This document shows, piece after piece, positions 6,678-7,673 of a stretch of DNA of 7,673 bases. Source of the stretch: an uncultured Bacilli bacterium (GTDB taxonomy: Bacteria; Bacillota_I; Bacilli_A; RF39; UBA660). Made by a program: the position numbers and the translations under genes. Under the pieces are notes generated by a model. The model made no database searches and was not told the DNA's origin. It saw only the letters and a list, made by a program, of their open reading frames with translations. The first letter of the stretch is position 1. Each line of letters opens with the position of its first letter. The stretch covers positions 1-7,673 of the forward strand of contig CANRJI010000050.1 in NCBI GenBank assembly GCA_947630885.1, written 5' to 3'.

Positions 6678-7668
6678 AATTTTCCGCTTCTTCTAGCATT
6701 TTAACTATGGAAATACCGTAGCCTTTAGTTGGATCATCTATGACAACATGAGTTACGGCGCCAATAATATTTTCATCTTGAATAATTGGAGAACCACTCA
6801 TACCTTGAACGATACCACCCGATAAATTTAATAATTTTTGATCGGTTACTTCGAAGAGAAAGTTTTTATCGATGGTACTATCTTTATTTACTTTTAGAAT
6901 ATTTATATCAAATTCTTCGATATTACTTCCTTCAACAACGGTTAATATTTTAGCATTACCTGGTTTTACTTCATCAATGGATGCTACTTTGTACAGTTTT
7001 TTATTTGGAATAGTACTGGTATAATTACCGAAGATACCATGAGTTGTATTTTCAAATACGTTACCAAAGGTCTTACTACTATCATAACGAGCATTTTTTT
7101 CTCCAGGTTTTCCGACATCACTTCTGGTTACTCCAGTGACAGTGGAACTATATATTTTTCCATCTTTTATTTCTAATCTTTGACCGGTACTTTTTTCGAT
7201 TATTTCGTGGCCAAGTGCTCCAAATAATTTGGTATTAGGATCGATATATGTAAGAGTTCCGACACCGGTTATATTATCTTTTACATATAATCCTGTCTTA
7301 TAAACATTATTTTCATCCTTGCTAAGAGAGAGAGTAGTTTCTTTTTCTTTAGTTCCACGAATAAAGGTAAGAGTTATATTTTCTTTATCGGGTAATTCTT
7401 CGATTATATTAAGCATCTCTTCAATATTTGCAACTTGTTGATTGTTTACTTTAATTATTTTATCGCCATTTTGGAGTCCAGCTTTTTTGGCAGGATTGAT
7501 ACTTCCGACATCGTAAGTTCCAACGATAATGACACCAGATGAGTTTAGTTCAATGCCAATATTTTCGCCACCGGCGATGATATAGTCTGAATAGGCTAGA
7601 GCAAAGTGGGGAATACTAAGTAAAAGAAGCGAAAGCAATAATGTGTTTTTTATTTTTTTAAAAAACAT
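6676..7668 (-). CDS. spoIVB: SpoIVB-type serine peptidase (S55) with PDZ domain
   Basis: SpoIVB is a sporulation protease secreted from the forespore into the space between forespore and mother cell. It cleaves SpoIVFA so that SpoIVFB can activate pro-sigma-K. The 330 residues show a signal or anchor segment (about 8-25, with a possible cleavage site after ALA 23-25), a PDZ domain (about 35-110, with AGLQNGDKIIKVN) and an S55 peptidase domain. The catalytic residues are all present: H154 in GALGHE, D276, and S291 in VQGMSGSP. The 15-residue gap from D276 to S291 equals that of the Bacillus subtilis D363/S378 pair. GYGISI near the C terminus is also typical. The protein is about 100 residues shorter than the Bacillus enzyme (426), mostly before the peptidase domain. 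Only 5 bases upstream are visible, so the binding site is unseen, but the signal peptide supports this ATG. Confidence 0.93.
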   Translation of the reverse strand: MFFKKIKNTLLLSLLLLSIPHFALAYSDYIIAGGENIGIELNSSGVIIVGTYDVGSINPAKKAGLQNGDKIIKVNNQQVANIEEMLNIIEELPDKENITLTFIRGTKEKETTLSLSKDENNVYKTGLYVKDNITGVGTLTYIDPNTKLFGALGHEIIEKSTGQRLEIKDGKIYSSTVTGVTRSDVGKPGEKNARYDSSKTFGNVFENTTHGIFGNYTSTIPNKKLYKVASIDEVKPGNAKILTVVEGSNIEEFDINILKVNKDSTIDKNFLFEVTDQKLLNLSGGIVQGMSGSPIIQDENIIGAVTHVVIDDPTKGYGISIVKMLEEAEN

Positions 7669-7673
7669 AAAAT

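Noticed and set aside
1..7673. CRISPR array, IS element, tRNA, riboswitch or prophage remnant
   Set aside because: No spaced direct repeats, terminal inverted repeats with a transposase, cloverleaf sequence or phage-like gene was seen by eye on either strand.

Overview
The window is AT-rich, densely coded bacterial DNA. AAGGAGG-type ribosome binding sites precede most genes, and the gene set (nusB-xseA-xseB plus the sporulation protease gene spoIVB) is typical of a low-GC Gram-positive, i.e. Bacillota, most likely a Bacilli or Erysipelotrichia-like lineage or a related gut clade. That placement is inferred from gene content and composition; no rRNA or tRNA gene is present to confirm it.

Layout. 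(1) Positions 46-1942 hold two tandem paralogous genes of a family I do not recognise. The first is intact (314 codons). The second is interrupted by one in-frame TAG at 1697-1699, after which similarity to its neighbour continues without a gap to a TAA at 1940-1942. (2) A weak A/T hairpin with a T-run (1948-1978) separates them from nusB. (3) Positions 2006-3945 form a compact operon, nusB-xseA-xseB, with overlapping genes: transcription antitermination factor NusB and both subunits of exodeoxyribonuclease VII. A clear intrinsic terminator begins in the xseB stop codon. (4) Positions 4037-6649 encode a P2B (PMCA-like) calcium P-type ATPase. (5) A perfect hairpin at 6653-6677, flanked by A and T runs, serves as a shared terminator. 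(6) On the minus strand spoIVB (6676-7668) converges on it, with its start close to the window edge.

In Bacillus and clostridia, nusB, xseA, xseB and spoIVB lie in one neighbourhood (nusB-folD-xseA-xseB-ispA-dxs-yqxC-ahrC-recN-spoIVB-spo0A). Here folD is not between nusB and xseA, the genes after xseB are replaced by a calcium pump, and spoIVB is inverted, so this looks like a rearranged relic of that cluster. I see no phage, IS element, CRISPR array or clearly new defence system. The best candidate for something undescribed is the tandem unknown family with its single in-frame amber codon. No gap exceeds 100 bases.
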